A stretch of DNA of 64,000 bases from Mantis religiosa (lineage: Eukaryota > Arthropoda > Insecta > Mantodea > Mantidae), in assembly GCA_030765055.1 (NCBI GenBank), contig CM060958.1, positions 5,715,849 through 5,779,848 on the forward strand, written 5' to 3'. The first letter of the stretch is position 1; each line of letters begins with the position of its first letter. The notes under the pieces are model-generated. The model was not told the DNA's origin, did no database searches, and was given only the letters and a program-made list of their open reading frames with translations. Shown here one piece after another: positions 46,736 through 58,303 of this stretch. A program made the translations under genes and the position numbers.

Positions 46736-48056
46736 TGAGGGCTGATCAACAAAGACTGAGACTGATTTTTTCCTGTAGCTTCCGTGATAGTTTCTATCTG
46801 TAAAATAAATATTTGAAAAGAGTGGGTTTTTATGTATAATGTCGGTAGGCGGCAGCACTCTCATATTGGTAGATTGGTAGTAATGCTCTATTTTGTAGAC
46901 CCTACGTGCATTTCGCATACCAGACAAAAGAGGTGATGCCAGAGAAGCAGTACAGCACAATCAAATTCTGTTTTTGTTTAAACCATACAGCCACCGAAAC
47001 TTATGGAAAGCTGAAGCAAGCGTACAGTGAAGATGCACTACGTCGTGCAATAGTGTTTAGGTGGTTCAAGGACTTCAAAGAAGGTCGACTTGTCAGTGTT
47101 AAGCAAGGTGGGCCTGGTGTTTCGGTTTCTACTGTAACCGAAGTCAACATCAACACAGCTGCTGAGATTGTCCGAGAGGATCGGCCTATAACTTTACGTA
47201 ACCTCAGTGAAGTGTTGAGAATTTCATGTGGCAGTGTGTTTACAATTATGCACGACCATCTCCATATGACCCGAGTTTATGCTCATTGGGTGCCACGTCT
47301 GTTGACTCCTGAACGAAAGGCTGTGCGAATGGAGACAAGCCGTGAGGTGCTGCATCTCTTTGCTGATGGAGGGGATGAATTTTCTAAATTGATTATCACC
47401 GGTGATGAGTCATGACTGCATCATTATGATCCTGAAGGAAAACAAGCCAGCACAGTGTATAAATCGCCAGATTCTCCAACACCAAAAAAGGCAAAAGTTG
47501 TTCCATCTGCAGAGAAAGTGATGGTGATCACATTTTTTAACTGTAATGGAATGATTTACCAGCATGCAGTTCCTCCTCACACTACTGTTTACAGCAGTAT
47601 ACTATACGTCAGTATTGGCTCACTGAGGAGGCACATTGTAAAGATACAACCAGAGCTTTCTCGGAATGGCTGGAGACTTCATCATGACAATGCACGGCCT
47701 CACGTCACAAATCAAGTCATGAAGTTTCTGGCTTGATTCAACATTACCTGTGTACCACATCCACCTTATAGCCCCTGATCTTGCACCCTGTGACTTTTGT
47801 TATTCCCATCACTAAAGACAAAGCTTAGGGGTATTTGATTTGAGAACTCTGAATCAGTGCTCAAGAAAAGTGAGGCGATTCTCAAGGACCTGACAAAGAA
47901 CGGTCTGCAGCACGTGTTCAAGGACTGACAGAGACGCTATAAAAAGTGCTTTGCAGTAGGAGGGGACTACTATGAAAAAGATCATGTAAACATTGAATTG
48001 CAGAATAAACATCTGTGAAAAAAAATTAGTGTCAATCTTTGTTGATCAGCCCTTGT
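46736..48056 (+). mobile_element. near-full-length mariner element
   Basis: Terminal repeats start AGGGCTGATCAACAAAG at both ends, with TA outside (46734-46735, 48058-48059). About 1.32 kb, the usual mariner length. It carries one + strand transposase with few lesions. Confidence 0.9.
46936..48018 (+). pseudogene. mariner transposase, nearly intact
   Basis: The start is MPEKQYSTIKFCFCL (46936); HTH motifs include AYSEDALRRAIVFRWFKDF and ITLRNLSEVLRISCGSV. FTIMHDHLHMTRVYAHWVP leads to the first Asp (IITGDES), where the expected next Trp codon is TGA (47413). The frame then continues LHHYDPEGKQ ... to the second Asp, LHHDNARPHV (47686), a stop, and CVPHPPYSP, where one extra C shifts the DLAPCDF motif. 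So one nonsense change plus a 1-bp insertion and another stop separate it from an open frame of about 345 codons. Confidence 0.9.
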
Positions 48057-48059
48057 GTA

Positions 48060-48683
48060 ATAAATAGTTTAATAATTTAAGTCTAACTTTTAAAGTAGTG
48101 ACTTTAATACAAAATCATGAAAAAAGAAAATATACAAAGTTCAATGGTGAGTGAGTTATTTTTACAAAAGGCTGTCATACCTGAACATGTTATGTCAGAG
48201 GAACATTTTCTGCCTTTGTGTTTTATTCAAAGCCATGCTGATATTGCAGATGTTTGCATATGAAAATAAATCTACAAATGTGTTTCAGGTAAAAATGTAG
48301 ATCAATTGATATTTTACAAATTGTTTTCTTTATATGATTTTTCATGAAAAATTTTTCTGGAATATTTTATTTACTCAGGATCTATTTAGTAACACATGTA
48401 TTGCATATATTATTTTACAACTTTTAAAACAAGGTTATTTTTATAAATTAATTTGAAGGAGTATCTTTCAGAAATTTTGGATACATTTATGTTTCAAGTT
48501 AAGAGATGTACATAAACAATAGTTCACATATGTAACTCAGCCTAATAGAATATATATCAGAAAATAGGACATTTAGATTTGAATTTGGCATTTCCGATCC
48601 CTTAAATTGAGATAGAATCATTTGAATATTGTTTTTTATAGTTAGGATCTTTGTTTATTTATTGCATTAATATTTTGTTGTAG
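48060..48683. other. intron sequence, nothing recognised
   Basis: AT-rich; also 48888-49600, where the - ORF at 49071-49298 (coiled-coil-like LHKMEERLGKKMNDVGREIKN) may be a retroelement remnant but is not assignable. Confidence 0.4.
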
Positions 48684-48887
48684 ACTCCCAAAGCAGTAGA
48701 AATACACCAGAGCCTACTGCCAAGGATGACAAGGTGATGCTGAATGGATGTACAGAAAGTGCAAATGAAAATGGTGTGCTGACAGAGGAGGTGCGTGGAG
48801 AAAGAGAAAGAGATAAAAATCCGCCCAAAGCAATGGTGAAACCCCAGGTGTTGACGCATGTCATTGAAGGTTTCGTCATTCAAGAAG
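48684..48887 (+). CDS. ph: polyhomeotic orthologue, exon 8, start of homology domain 1
   Basis: The acceptor is ttgttgtag and the donor GAAG|gtgagc. The exon is 204 nt (phase 1 in and out). A polar linker (DSQSSRNTPEPTAKDDK...ERERDKN) leads into PPKAMVKPQVLTHVIEGFVIQE. This is the polyhomeotic homology domain 1 signature shared by fly Ph and vertebrate PHC1-3, and the strongest identification in the window. In the family it precedes an FCS zinc finger and a C-terminal SAM domain that polymerises; neither is seen before the window ends. The - strand ORFs here are shadows. Confidence 0.97.
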
Positions 48888-49680
48888 GTGAGCTTTTGTG
48901 ACATAGTTATTAACTGCTAAATCGTTTGCTTAGTGTCAAATCTACAATTATCTTTCTTTTTCCTGCCCTCCTTCCGAAATATCTCTAACTTCCTGAATGG
49001 GTCACACTCCTCTTCTTTCTTCTACTTTTGATATTATAGATTAAATTCCAGTATCTCTCCTTCAAGGTTTCTACACTTCTTTTGATGTTTTGAACCTCCT
49101 TTTTGACATCTGAACATCAGCTGTAATATTTTTTATCTCTCTTCCCACATCATTCATTTTCTTCCCTAGCCTTTCTTCCATCTTGTGCAACCTATTCAGA
49201 ATTTCTTCATCAAGGCATTCATCTCCACATTTCCAATAATTAACAGTATGCCAATTAAAACCACTGCCATGAGTGGATTTGTTATGTCTCCATATCAATA
49301 TATTTTCCTAAGTAGATTCTTCCAATCCTCGCTCTGCATAATTCTAAGCTGATTCCCATTAGTTTACCATCTATGCCACTTATCCGCTCCTTGCAGTTCT
49401 CAGAAACACAAGCTCTCATCCGCAGTTCCATCTATAGAAATAATTATTTTTCAATGTAGCACCACAGAGAATTGGAGAGAATGTCTGATTGGTAAGAATC
49501 AGATGGTTAACTGTGAACCCCTTTTATAACTTACAAGAGTTTATAGAGTAAGCAAGACATTAAAACATGTTTTTTAATGTTGAAATGAACTCTGTTTTTG
49601 ATTCCTTTCTTGGAAGTGTTGAAAACAGTGTTGTTATGATAAATTAACTTTAAAGAGAGTCGATTAATAACACTAAACAA

Positions 49681-49736
49681 CACTTACTTTTAAATTTTTC
49701 CGGAACATGTTTCTGAGGCTTTGCCTCTATCATCAG
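49681..49736 (-). ncRNA. hammerhead-like core, PLE subfamily E, copy 1
   Basis: On -: CTGATGA (49730-49736), stem II GAGGC/GCCTC loop AAA, GAAAC (49709-49713), GTA then AGTG (49681-49687). The upstream stem I strand is replaced by the tandem junction. Confidence 0.5.
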
Positions 49737-49789
49737 CCGGCCCTCAGTTAATTTATCTTTAAAGAGAGTCGATTAATAACACTAAACAA

Positions 49790-49845
49790 CACTTACTTTT
49801 AAATTTTTCCGGAACATGTTTCTGAGGCTTTGCCTCTATCATCAG
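49790..49845 (-). ncRNA. hammerhead-like core, PLE subfamily E, copy 2
   Basis: Same as copy 1: CTGATGA 49839-49845, GAAAC 49818-49822, GTA-AGTG 49790-49796. Confidence 0.5.
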
Positions 49846-49928
49846 CCGGCCCTCAGTTAATTTATCTTTAAAGAGAGTCGATTAATAACACCACCTGATC
49901 GAGAAAGTAAATAAAACAGCTGACAATT

Positions 49929-50024
49929 AGGGTCGAGGGCCGGCTGATGATAGAGGCAAAGCCTCAGAAACATATTCTGGAAAAATTTAAAAGTAAGTGT
50001 TGTTTAGTGTTATTAATCGACTCT
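49929..50024 (+). ncRNA. hammerhead-ribozyme-like module, PLE subfamily E, copy 3
   Basis: AGGGTCGA (49929-49936), CTGATGA (49944-49950), stem II GAGGC/GCCTC, A, GAAAC (49967-49971), GTA (49993-49995) then AGTGTTG, and TCGACTCT (50017-50024). AGGGUCGA/UCGACUCU pair over 8 bp with one G-U. Confidence 0.7.
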
Positions 50025-50156
50025 CTTTAAAGTTAATTAATCTGTTTTTGATGTTTCTGAAATATAGTTATATATAGTGTTTTTACTAGATTTTGAGGTA
50101 GCTATTGCATGTGACGAAGCCTATTGTAATTATTGTAATTACTAAATGGTGAATAA

Positions 50157-50322
<166 letters not shown>

Positions 50323-50419
50323 ATTGTATTTTATTTTGATTGCTGTCAGATTTTGTATTGTTTCTTTGCTGTTTGATTCAGAAAAGTTAAAGCAATTAAT
50401 AGTTTAAAAGAATGCCTCT

Positions 50420-50530
50420 GACTACTTCCCTGGCATGGAGTTGGCATGTCTGCCTCATATTCTTGATTGGAATAAGCTACCTAAAAGTTTTTTTCTGGGA
50501 TTTTCCCTTATATGTAGTACTACACTATAT
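50420..50530 (+). repeat. degenerate tRNA-related SINE fragment
   Basis: ctggcatggagttggcatgtctgcctc followed by aagctacct...tttttttctgggattttccc resembles the SINE piece at 24160-24330. Confidence 0.4.
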
Positions 50531-50639
50531 AGTACTTGGGTAGCGAGTCAAATCTAGCAGCATATTTCTGCATGGTATAACCCAATATTGTAATCAAAGT
50601 ATTTTCAAGAATTGCACAAATAACTTCTTCTTATATGAG

Positions 50640-51475
50640 TTTGGGGGAATTGGTAACAGTGACATCAAAATTAATCTCAAAAACTATTTGTAGTTGGTTT
50701 ATTAATACTCGTCACTTACTTGTTTATATTAATGAGAGACTAGTTTCAAAGGCATTCGCCTCCATTTTCAATCTCTTTCCAACTGGCATCTATTGTTGTC
50801 TGCTCTCTGTCTGGTGGTGGAACTATGAACTTTTTTGTCAAATTATCTACTGGTGGGATTTCAAAGGAAGCAACCACATTTACAAAAGAAAAAGAAAGCA
50901 ACAGCATATTCAGTTCATTCACATATCACCCAAAAACATTTAATAAATTTAAAAAGATCTTCAAGGAACAAAATATCATCTTGGCACCTACTAATAGACA
51001 CTCAATTTTGAAATTGCTAAATTGAAAAACAAAAGATGAAATCCCATCAATTAACAGATCCGGAATATACCAAATAAATTGTAAGAATTGTGAAAAATGC
51101 TACATAGGTCAAACTAAAAGAAATCTAAAAACCAGAGTCAAAGAGCACTTTAGAAACATCAGATTGAAACAAGAGGATAAGTCAGCAGTAGCATTTCATT
51201 TTTGGAACGAAATCCAAAATTATTAAAAGGAGTGATAAACCAAAGTAAATTGACAACATGGGAGAACATATTCATCTGGAAAAATAAGGATCGCGTAATG
51301 AACTTTGAAATCCCGCCAGTAGATAATTTGACAAAAAAGTTCATAGTTCCACCACCAGAGAGAGCAGACAACAACAGATGCCAGTTGGAAAGAGATTGAA
51401 AATGGAGGCAATTGCCATTGAAACTAGTCTCTCAATATAAACAAGTAAGTGACGAGTATCAATAAACCATAAATA
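50640..51475. pseudogene. PLE subfamily J: inverted tail plus RT-end/GIY-YIG body
   Basis: 50660-50868 is a tail in - orientation; from 50870 a + strand body follows: a broken FSSFTYHPKTF end of RT, then RSGIYQINCKNCEKCYIGQTKRNLKTRVKEHFRNIRLKQ-like GIY-YIG residues, then TWENIFIWKNKDRVMNFEIPPVDNLTKKFI (ORF 51202-51399). The two tails are reverse complements. The body has several frameshifts. Confidence 0.8.
50692..50784 (-). ncRNA. degenerate hammerhead-like module, PLE subfamily J
   Basis: On -: AGTTGG (50779-50784), TTGAAAA in the CTGANGA position, stem GAGGC/GCCTT with loop GAAT, GAAAC, GTA then AGTGACG, and CCAACT (50692-50697). The core C and G are substituted while outer pairing is kept. 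Confidence 0.4.
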
Positions 51476-51534
51476 TTAAAAGCAGAAGCATTATTAACAG
51501 TGAAGTATTCTTCATATTTAAGTTTGAATTTATG

Positions 51535-51608
51535 AGTCACTATGTTTACACTCAGTCTTCACTTACTTGTTGTTGTATAATTGAAACGTTTTCAAGATCA
51601 TTCGATCT
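51535..51608 (-). pseudogene. PLE subfamily B tail, left half, split by a LINE
   Basis: It contains (on -) GATC...GAAAACG and the GTA-AGTGAAG site, and ends at ...gatcattcgatct. The missing CTGAGGA half resumes at 54594. The LINE at 51609-54593 lies between, inside stem II. Confidence 0.85.
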
Positions 51609-54593
51609 TGAGGTGGTTCCTGCATTCTAGTACGTGATCACCTAATTGAGCATGCAAAATTAAGACATGATCTTAAGACATTAAGTGCAGATAGCTGTTT
51701 TGAATTATCTGCCATTGAAATTATTAACTGGAACTTAATTGTGATCTGTATTTATAGGGTACCTTACTATCATACACTCAAAACATTCCTTAATAAATTT
51801 GAACACTTACTAACAAAATTACAGAATGACAAAAAGAAAAAACTAGTAATTACCATGGACTGTAATATTGATCTTTATAAAACTAAATTAAATCTAGGCA
51901 GTAACCTAAAAAACATTGTCTGTAAAGAGACAGAAAATGTCAATAAATTGAATAACGAGTTAATAGACATTGTTGATACCCATGGCCTAGCTTTTAGACA
52001 TACTCTCCCCACGCGAGTCACCAAAGCGTCAACAACCTGCATTGATCACATATTAACAAATAAAATTTATGGCAACAACGAATGTACGGTTTTGGAAACG
52101 GGACTATCAGATCACAGAGCTGCCCTCATAAGACTACCAGCAATGTATAAAATTAAAAGAGAACCTAAAAGAATAGCTGTCAGACGCATATTTAGCTTAG
52201 GAAACATTTTGACTTTTAAAGAAAAAGCTGGAAACATATCCTGGGTCTGGAACAGCGCGGCATCAGTAGATTCAAACTATAACACTTTTCTTAGGGAGCT
52301 TCTAAACTGCTTTAATGAATCCTTTCCAAAAACCACTAGGCCACAAGTAGCTAAAAAAAACATATTACATTGGTGTACTAAGGGCATTAGGGTATCTAGC
52401 ACATGCAAGAGGCTACTCCACAAAATATATAAGACCACCACAGATACAAATTTTATTCAGTATTACAAAACTTACTGCAAAATCTATAAACGTGTAATTA
52501 AGAAGGCTAAACAAATGGCGGTTGAAAAATTCATAAAAAATGCAGATAATAAAAGCAAAGCAACTTGGAAAATAATAAAGGCGGAATTAGGAATAAACAG
52601 TACAAACAATTTAGACAATTTAAGTAATATGAGTACTGACACAGCGGAATCATTAAATAATTATTTTGTAAATATTGGTAATCAAATTCGAGATACTCCC
52701 CCATCAATGCAAGATGCCATAACTGAATTGTATAATAATAATTGCCTAATGCTAACCCCCCAGTTTCAATTCTCAAATGTTACACCAGGAAAAATTATTG
52801 AAATTATCAGTAAACTCAAACCAAAATCCTCCTGTGGCTGGGATGAACTGTCACCATTTCTAATTAAGAAAATAAAACATGAAATTAGCGAACCAATGAG
52901 CCAAATAATTAATAATTCCCTAGCTACGGGTATTGTTCCAGAGAGAATGAAATACGCCCTAGTTAAACCCATACACAAAGGAGGGAAGGCCGAATTTAAA
53001 AATTTTCGACCTATCTCTATCCTTCCAACTTTCTCCACCATACTTGAAAAGATTGTGCATGCACAACTCATGTCTTATTTTGAACAATTCACCAAGTTAA
53101 GTAACTCACATCATGGATTCCGGGAAAAGCACTCAACAACATCAGCCCTAACTACCTTGGTAAATGATGCTTCTAAAATGATAGATAAGAAACAACAAAC
53201 AGCAGTTCTGATATGTGATAATTCTAAAGCTTTTGATTGCGTCTGCCATGATATATTATTAAAAAAGTTAGAATTCTATGGCATAAGGGGCGTTGCTTTA
53301 AATTGGTTTCAAAATTATCTTAATTGTCGTAAACAGAAAACAGTCATTAATAATCTAAAGGGAACTGTTGAATCAAATTGGGAACAAATAAAAACAGGAG
53401 TCCCACAAGGAAGTGTCTTGGGACCCCTACTGTATATAATTTACACAAATGACTTACCTAACTCCATAAAGGGGAAAACAATTATGTATGCTGATGACAC
53501 CTCCATTTTACTCAATGGACACAACCTAGAGGAGTTAAAAACCAATTTAAGTGAAACTATAACTCGCCTACAGAAGTGGTTCACGAGTAATGGCCTCAAA
53601 CTTAACACCTCCAAAACATCAGTTATGCAGTTCAGCACTCAAGGAAAGAATTCTGAGAGGTTTATCACAACTGATGCTATAAATCCTACAGAAAACTAAA
53701 AAATTTTGGGTATTTTTTTAAATCAACAATTAAAATGGGATGATCACATCCGTTATTTGTCCAAAAGATTAAACAGTGCATCCTTCAATATGAGCTGCAT
53801 AACTAAATTAACAAACCTCGAAACAAGAAAAATAGTGTACTTCAGTTACTTCCACTCTTTGATGACATACGGAATAATACTATGGGGGAACTCTACGGGA
53901 TGGGAAACGATCTTTAAAAGTCAAAAAAAGATAATTCGGATAATGACTCAATCAAGACCAAAAGTTTCATGCAGAAACCTGTTCAAAAACCTGAAGATAT
54001 TAACCTTACCATCCCAATACCTGTATGAAATAAATAAATACATCCATTCAAATTTTGATACAATTTATAATTCACAAATGCAACATAATCATGGAACGAG
54101 AAATAAAAATAATCTAAAACCACCCATGCACAGATTAGCACTGTATGAAAAAAGCCCACAATATGCAGGAATAAAAATATATAATAAATTACCTGTAAGA
54201 ATCCGTGAAATGAAAAACCTCAAATGCTTTAATAAAGCAATAAATAACCTACTAATGGACAAAGCCTACTACTCGATTATTGAATATATGGATGATAAAA
54301 TTGAATTATAATGAAATTTTTTGTCATTTTGTAATTCTAATATTCTGACAATATTATTCCAAGGGCATGTCATAATTATAACAATATTTGTATATAGTTG
54401 TATTGATATTATTAGTAATTATATTATTTGTATTATTAGTATTTATATTATTAGTGTTATTGTTATTTTGTGTAATTATTATTATTATTATTTTAAATTT
54501 TCTACTGTTGACGAGTCACCTGTTTACTGAGTTTTTACTCACTATCTGTAAGCGTATGTGACAATAAAGCATCTTATTCAATAAAGCATCTTA
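51609..54593 (+). mobile_element. 5'-truncated LINE (CR1/L2-like, jockey superfamily)
   Basis: It begins inside the endonuclease domain (GGSCILVRDHLIEH at 51612) and ends with two copies of a 17-bp repeat containing AATAAAGCATCTTATT rather than poly-A. Short 3' tandem repeats are typical of CR1/L2-type elements. The insertion point in PLE B is exact. Any target duplication is at most 3 bp (TCT). Confidence 0.88.
51612..54311 (+). pseudogene. LINE ORF2: endonuclease and reverse transcriptase
   Basis: The endonuclease C-terminal part ends TCIDHILTN ... LSDHRAALI. The reverse transcriptase has KPKSSCGWDELSPFLIKK, PIHKGGKAEFKNFRPISILP, HHGFREKHST, SKAFDCVCHDILLKKL (catalytic Asp), TGVPQGSVLGPLLYIIYTNDLP and IMYADDTSIL (catalytic YADD). 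The open frame runs to TAA at 53697. Near there a frameshift (A and T runs) moves the C-terminal region to another frame (53706-54311, GIFLNQQLKWDDHI onward). Only the 5' truncation and this shift are obvious, so the insertion is fairly young. Confidence 0.92.
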
Positions 54594-55158
54594 TTCTCAT
54601 CCTCAGCTGTTTGGTGACTAAGTGAACCTCCCTCTTCTTCCACTACTACGGAGCTCCGATCACTCTGCCATCTGGTGTTAGGGGCACTAAGTTTTAATAC
54701 TTCATTTAATGCAGGGATTTCAAAATTTATAACTTTATCACGGTTTTTGTTTATGAATATTTTTTCCCAAATATCCAATTCTATGGGTGTACTTAAAGAT
54801 TTTAACAGTTTAATGTTGTGGTCAATGTTGTGGTTTTTTGTCCAAAAATGGTGTGAAACTGCAGATTTTTCTGTTTGTTTCAACTTAATGTTCCTCTGGT
54901 GTTCTTTTTGCCTGGTTAACAAGTTTCTCTTAGTTTTTCCTATGTAGCATTTTTCACAGGTTTCACAATTAATCTGATAAATTCCTGATTTCAAATTGTT
55001 GGGGATTGTATTTTTCAGTGGTTTATTTAGCAGGTTCCTCAGACTGAGTTTGTTTTGGGGTGCTAGTTTTAAGTTTAGTCTTTTGAAGATTTGTTCAAAT
55101 TTTCTAAAAGCCCATGGATGGTAGGTGAATTTTCTATATTGCCAATTTGTGTTATTAA
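54593..55158 (-). pseudogene. PLE subfamily B, RT end and GIY-YIG domain
   Basis: The best-preserved PLE reading frame (54578-54994 on -): KSGIYQINCETCEKCYIGKTKRNLLTRQKEHQRNIKLKQ, HFWTKNHNIDHNIKLLKS, IWEKIFINKNRDKVINFEIP, then an Arg/Glu-rich tail. GIY...YIG and the catalytic-type Arg are present. Upstream on -, YHPWAFRKFEQIFKRLNLKLAP shows the end of RT. Truncated near 55158, where an inverted tail begins. Confidence 0.9.
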
Positions 55159-55198
55159 ATGGAGCTCCGTAGTAGTGGAAGAAGAGGTAGGTTCATTT

Positions 55199-55294
55199 AG
55201 TCACCAAACAGCTGAGGATGAGATCAAATGGTCTTGAAAACGTTTCAATTATACAACAACAAGTAAGTGAAGACTGAGTGTAAACATAGTGACT
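55199..55294 (+). ncRNA. hammerhead-ribozyme-like module, PLE subfamily B (inverted tail)
   Basis: AGTCAC (55199-55204), CTGAGGA (55212-55218), stem II AGATC/GGTCT with loop AAAT (one G-U), GAAAA (55236-55240), GTA (55263-55265) then AGTGAAG, GTGACT (55289-55294). This is the + strand tail joined to the - strand PLE body. Confidence 0.68.
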
Positions 55295-55377
55295 CATAAA
55301 TTCAAACTTAAATATCAATAAACCAACTACAAATTGTTTTTGAGATTAACTTCTTCTTGATCACATTTCGAGGATTG

Positions 55378-55842
55378 ATGGAAACTAATAATTTCTTCAC
55401 ACTAACCGTATATAGGCTAAGGCTTTAGATAGTCAATATGAAAAATTCAATGCCATGACTGGGATTTGAACCACGGATCTCCTGGTTTCTGTCCAGTCGC
55501 TCTTACCCATTGAGCTACCATGGCCAATATGCCATACTGACATTAAATTCTCCAATTGACTCATATGCTTCCCCGGTAGACCACTAGGGTCTCTCATATT
55601 TGGGATACACCGTTTGTGGCAACTTGCTATCGTAAGTACTTGAGTCCCAGACTTCATCATTTAACTCTTATTATTTAAGTTAATTGATGGAAATTAATCA
55701 TTGATTCATACTAGCCGTATATAGGCTAAGGTTTCCGATAGAGACAACATGAAAAGCTCAATGCCATGGCTGGGATTTGAACCACGGATCTCCTGGTTGG
55801 CCATGGTAGCTCAGAGGGTAAAAGCAACTGGATGGAAACCAA
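55378..55842. repeat. tRNA-headed SINE, opposed heads (copy l)
   Basis: A - head at about 55453-55528, body, a second partial - head at about 55760-55800 switching to a + head (ggccatggtagctcagagg). Similar composite layout to copy h. Confidence 0.8.
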
Positions 55843-55859
55843 TACCTGGGATAATGTGC

Positions 55860-56479
55860 AACAAGTACATTCTGTGTGGCTTTTAAAGCAATTATTGGCT
55901 ATTATAATTATTTAATATATATTATTAAATATTTATAATTACCTTTTTAATGTACCCTTTTTTACATTTTTATTGCGTCTTTGCCTTCGTAAATGCTTAA
56001 ACATTGATTCTAGTTATAATATGTTAAACACATTACATTTTGAGTAACATTGAGTCAAAATTAACATTTAAGACCTTCTAACGTTTACTTACATAGTACA
56101 TATTATTGTGGTGGTAGCAGATATTTACCGCAAAGGGATTAAGTGTGTCACCCCCTCCTATCGACTTTGTTGTCTGCTGGGTAGGAAGTGCAACAATACA
56201 TTCAGGGACAGTTGTTGCTGATGTCATGAGCCAGGAAGTATGTGACCTTTAAATTCTGCTGCTTAGGGCAGAGAGTTTTCAGTTCAGGTAATTCCAAAGA
56301 TTTCAATTTCCAGAAGCTTCTAGAAACAATTCTTAGGGAGTGCGAAAGGCAGTCAAAGGTCAGTAATTTTGGGAACAGTGATTTTAGAGAAGGTATAGCA
56401 GTTGGTGGCATAAGAAAAGTTAGCACTACAGAAACAGACGCGTTTACTCTGTGGCTTTGTAAAAGTGAAAGTAATTGTA
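55860..56479. other. intron sequence, nothing recognised
   Basis: ORFs at 56202 (-) and 56242 (+) overlap and neither is recognised. Confidence 0.4.
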
Positions 56480-57881
56480 CAAGGGGGTGTCGTAAAGTTT
56501 TAATTATCACCCTTTAAAATATGTGATAGAGAGTTTGTGTTGATATGTGCTTGTTAGTTCTTCTCTACGTAGTCACCATCCAGATTTACACATTTTCCCC
56601 AGCGTTTCTTGACCTTCTGAATACCTTGATTGTAGAAGTCTGCAGAATTCGCTTTAAAACACTCTTCCACTTCATTAATGACGTCATTTGTGTTGCCAAA
56701 TCGGCGACCACACAACAGATTCTTCATTTACGGGAACAAGAAAAAGTGACTTGATGCAAGATCGGGCGAATAAGGCGGATGCTGTAAGGTCTCAAAGCCA
56801 CATTCCCTTGTTTTGTCAACTGCAGCTTGAGATGAATAAGTTGGTGCATTGTCAGCCAGAAGACGTACACCTTTGGAGAGCATACTGCGTCGTTTCTTAT
56901 TCAGAGCTGATCGTAACTTGTCCAGAAGATTGCAGTCTTGTTTTGTCAACTGCAACTTGAGATGAATGAGCTGGTGCATTGTCAGACAGGAGACGAACAA
57001 CTTTGGAGAGCATACCGCGTCATTTATTAATCAGAGCTGCTCGTAACTTGACCAGAAGATTGCAGTAGTATCTGCCAGTGATGGTTTGACCCTTGGCAAG
57101 ATAATCTGTAAGGATGATTCCACGACAGTCCCAGAAAACTGAAAGCATGACCTTCCCAGCTGACTTTTGCACCTTTGTCTTTTTGGGAGGGGGGAAATCG
57201 ACATGTTTCCATTCCATGCTCATGGTTTTTGCCTTTGGATCATACTGATAGATCCAGGATTCTTCCATGATTACCAGATGATCAAGAAAGTCATCTTCAT
57301 CCTGTTCCAACAGCATCAACATCTGTCTTGAAAGGTCACGTTGTGTTTACTTTTGGAAAGGGGTTAGCAAATGTGGAACCCACCATGCAGACACCTCAGA
57401 CTTGTGCAGTTCGTCCACACACTACCATAACTAAGATGTGTCTCATTCATGATCATTTGGCTGGTTGCTCGTCTGTCTTCCAGTATTAAACACTCCACTT
57501 TCTTCACTGTGACAGCTGACGGTCTACCAGCTCTTAGCTCATCTGCCACGGACATGTGACCAGTTTGAAAATTTCTTTTCTACCTCACAATAGTGTCATA
57601 CGATGGGCAATCATTTCGATAAACAGCCATCATCGCATTGTGGATTTCCCGGCCAGTTTTTCCCTTCAAATGCAGGAACTTGAATCACACTACGAGCCTC
57701 AATTTTCTCCATCTTACACCTCAGTCACTTCTGGCACTCACTGTAAAAAATAACAAAAGGATTCAAATCTCTGAAACTACCAACATTATGTCCCGAAGTA
57801 TCAATGATGTCACTGAAAAATTTTAATCACTCTAACATCAAAACTACCGGGTGATAAATCAAATTTTATGACACACCCTCA
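56480..57881 (-). mobile_element. mariner-family element with internal duplication
   Basis: Inverted ends AAGGGGGTGTCGTAAAGTTT and TGAGGGTGTGTCATAAAATT lie between TA dinucleotides (56478-56479, 57882-57883). 1.4 kb with one - strand transposase. It is about 100 bp longer than usual because of a 130-bp tandem duplication (56808-57067). Confidence 0.88.
56540..57715 (-). pseudogene. mariner transposase with duplicated second-Asp region
   Basis: On -: MEKIEARSVIQ start near 57711, then frameshifts; DELRAGRPSAVTVKKVECLILEDRRAT (HTH), MLMLLEQDEDDFLDHLVIMEESWIYQYDPKAK. The first catalytic motif normally GDES/GDET is MEES, so Asp is lost. KKTKVQKSAGKVMLSVFWDCRGI follows. The SDNAPAHSSQ-type second motif occurs twice (130-bp duplication, not a multiple of 3). 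Confidence 0.85.
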
Positions 57882-57883
57882 TA

Positions 57884-58303
57884 AGTTAACAGTGTGCTAA
57901 CAGTTCTGGTAATTAATAAAGTGAGTTTAGCACAACTTGGTGGTTTTGTCATTTTGTCACAATATGTTTGCAGACATCTGTAACATCAGCTACTTCGACT
58001 GCTGAAATGATTTGAAATGTGCCCTTTCGAGCCTTGAGACTCTCCTACTGGGCTTCTGATGCACTGGACTGTCTTTGGCAGGAATTTAAAAATTCATTAG
58101 CATTGACATATTTTTTGAAGGAAATCTTCTCTCAAGTATTAAGTTCTATTAGGTTTTGCACTGCAATAGTTATTACATATTTTTATTAATGTTATTATAT
58201 CTTTAACATCTGCTGAAGAAACTGGGCCTAAGCATTTCCATTTTCACTGTTATTATCCTTTCTAGAGGTACATTAATGATTTGCAATGAAACTTATGTTC
58301 CAG
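57884..58303. other. intron sequence upstream of exon 9, nothing recognised
   Basis: AT-rich, without repeats I can name. Confidence 0.5.

Larger units (their letters stand above)
49601..50035. repeat. PLE subfamily E tail cluster: two direct copies and one inverted
   Basis: Two - strand tails repeat with a 109-bp period (marker cacttac at 49681 and 49790), followed by a + strand copy at 49929-50035. All share the core TGATAGAGGCAAAGCCTCAG. A related fragment lies at 63383-63475. Confidence 0.85.
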
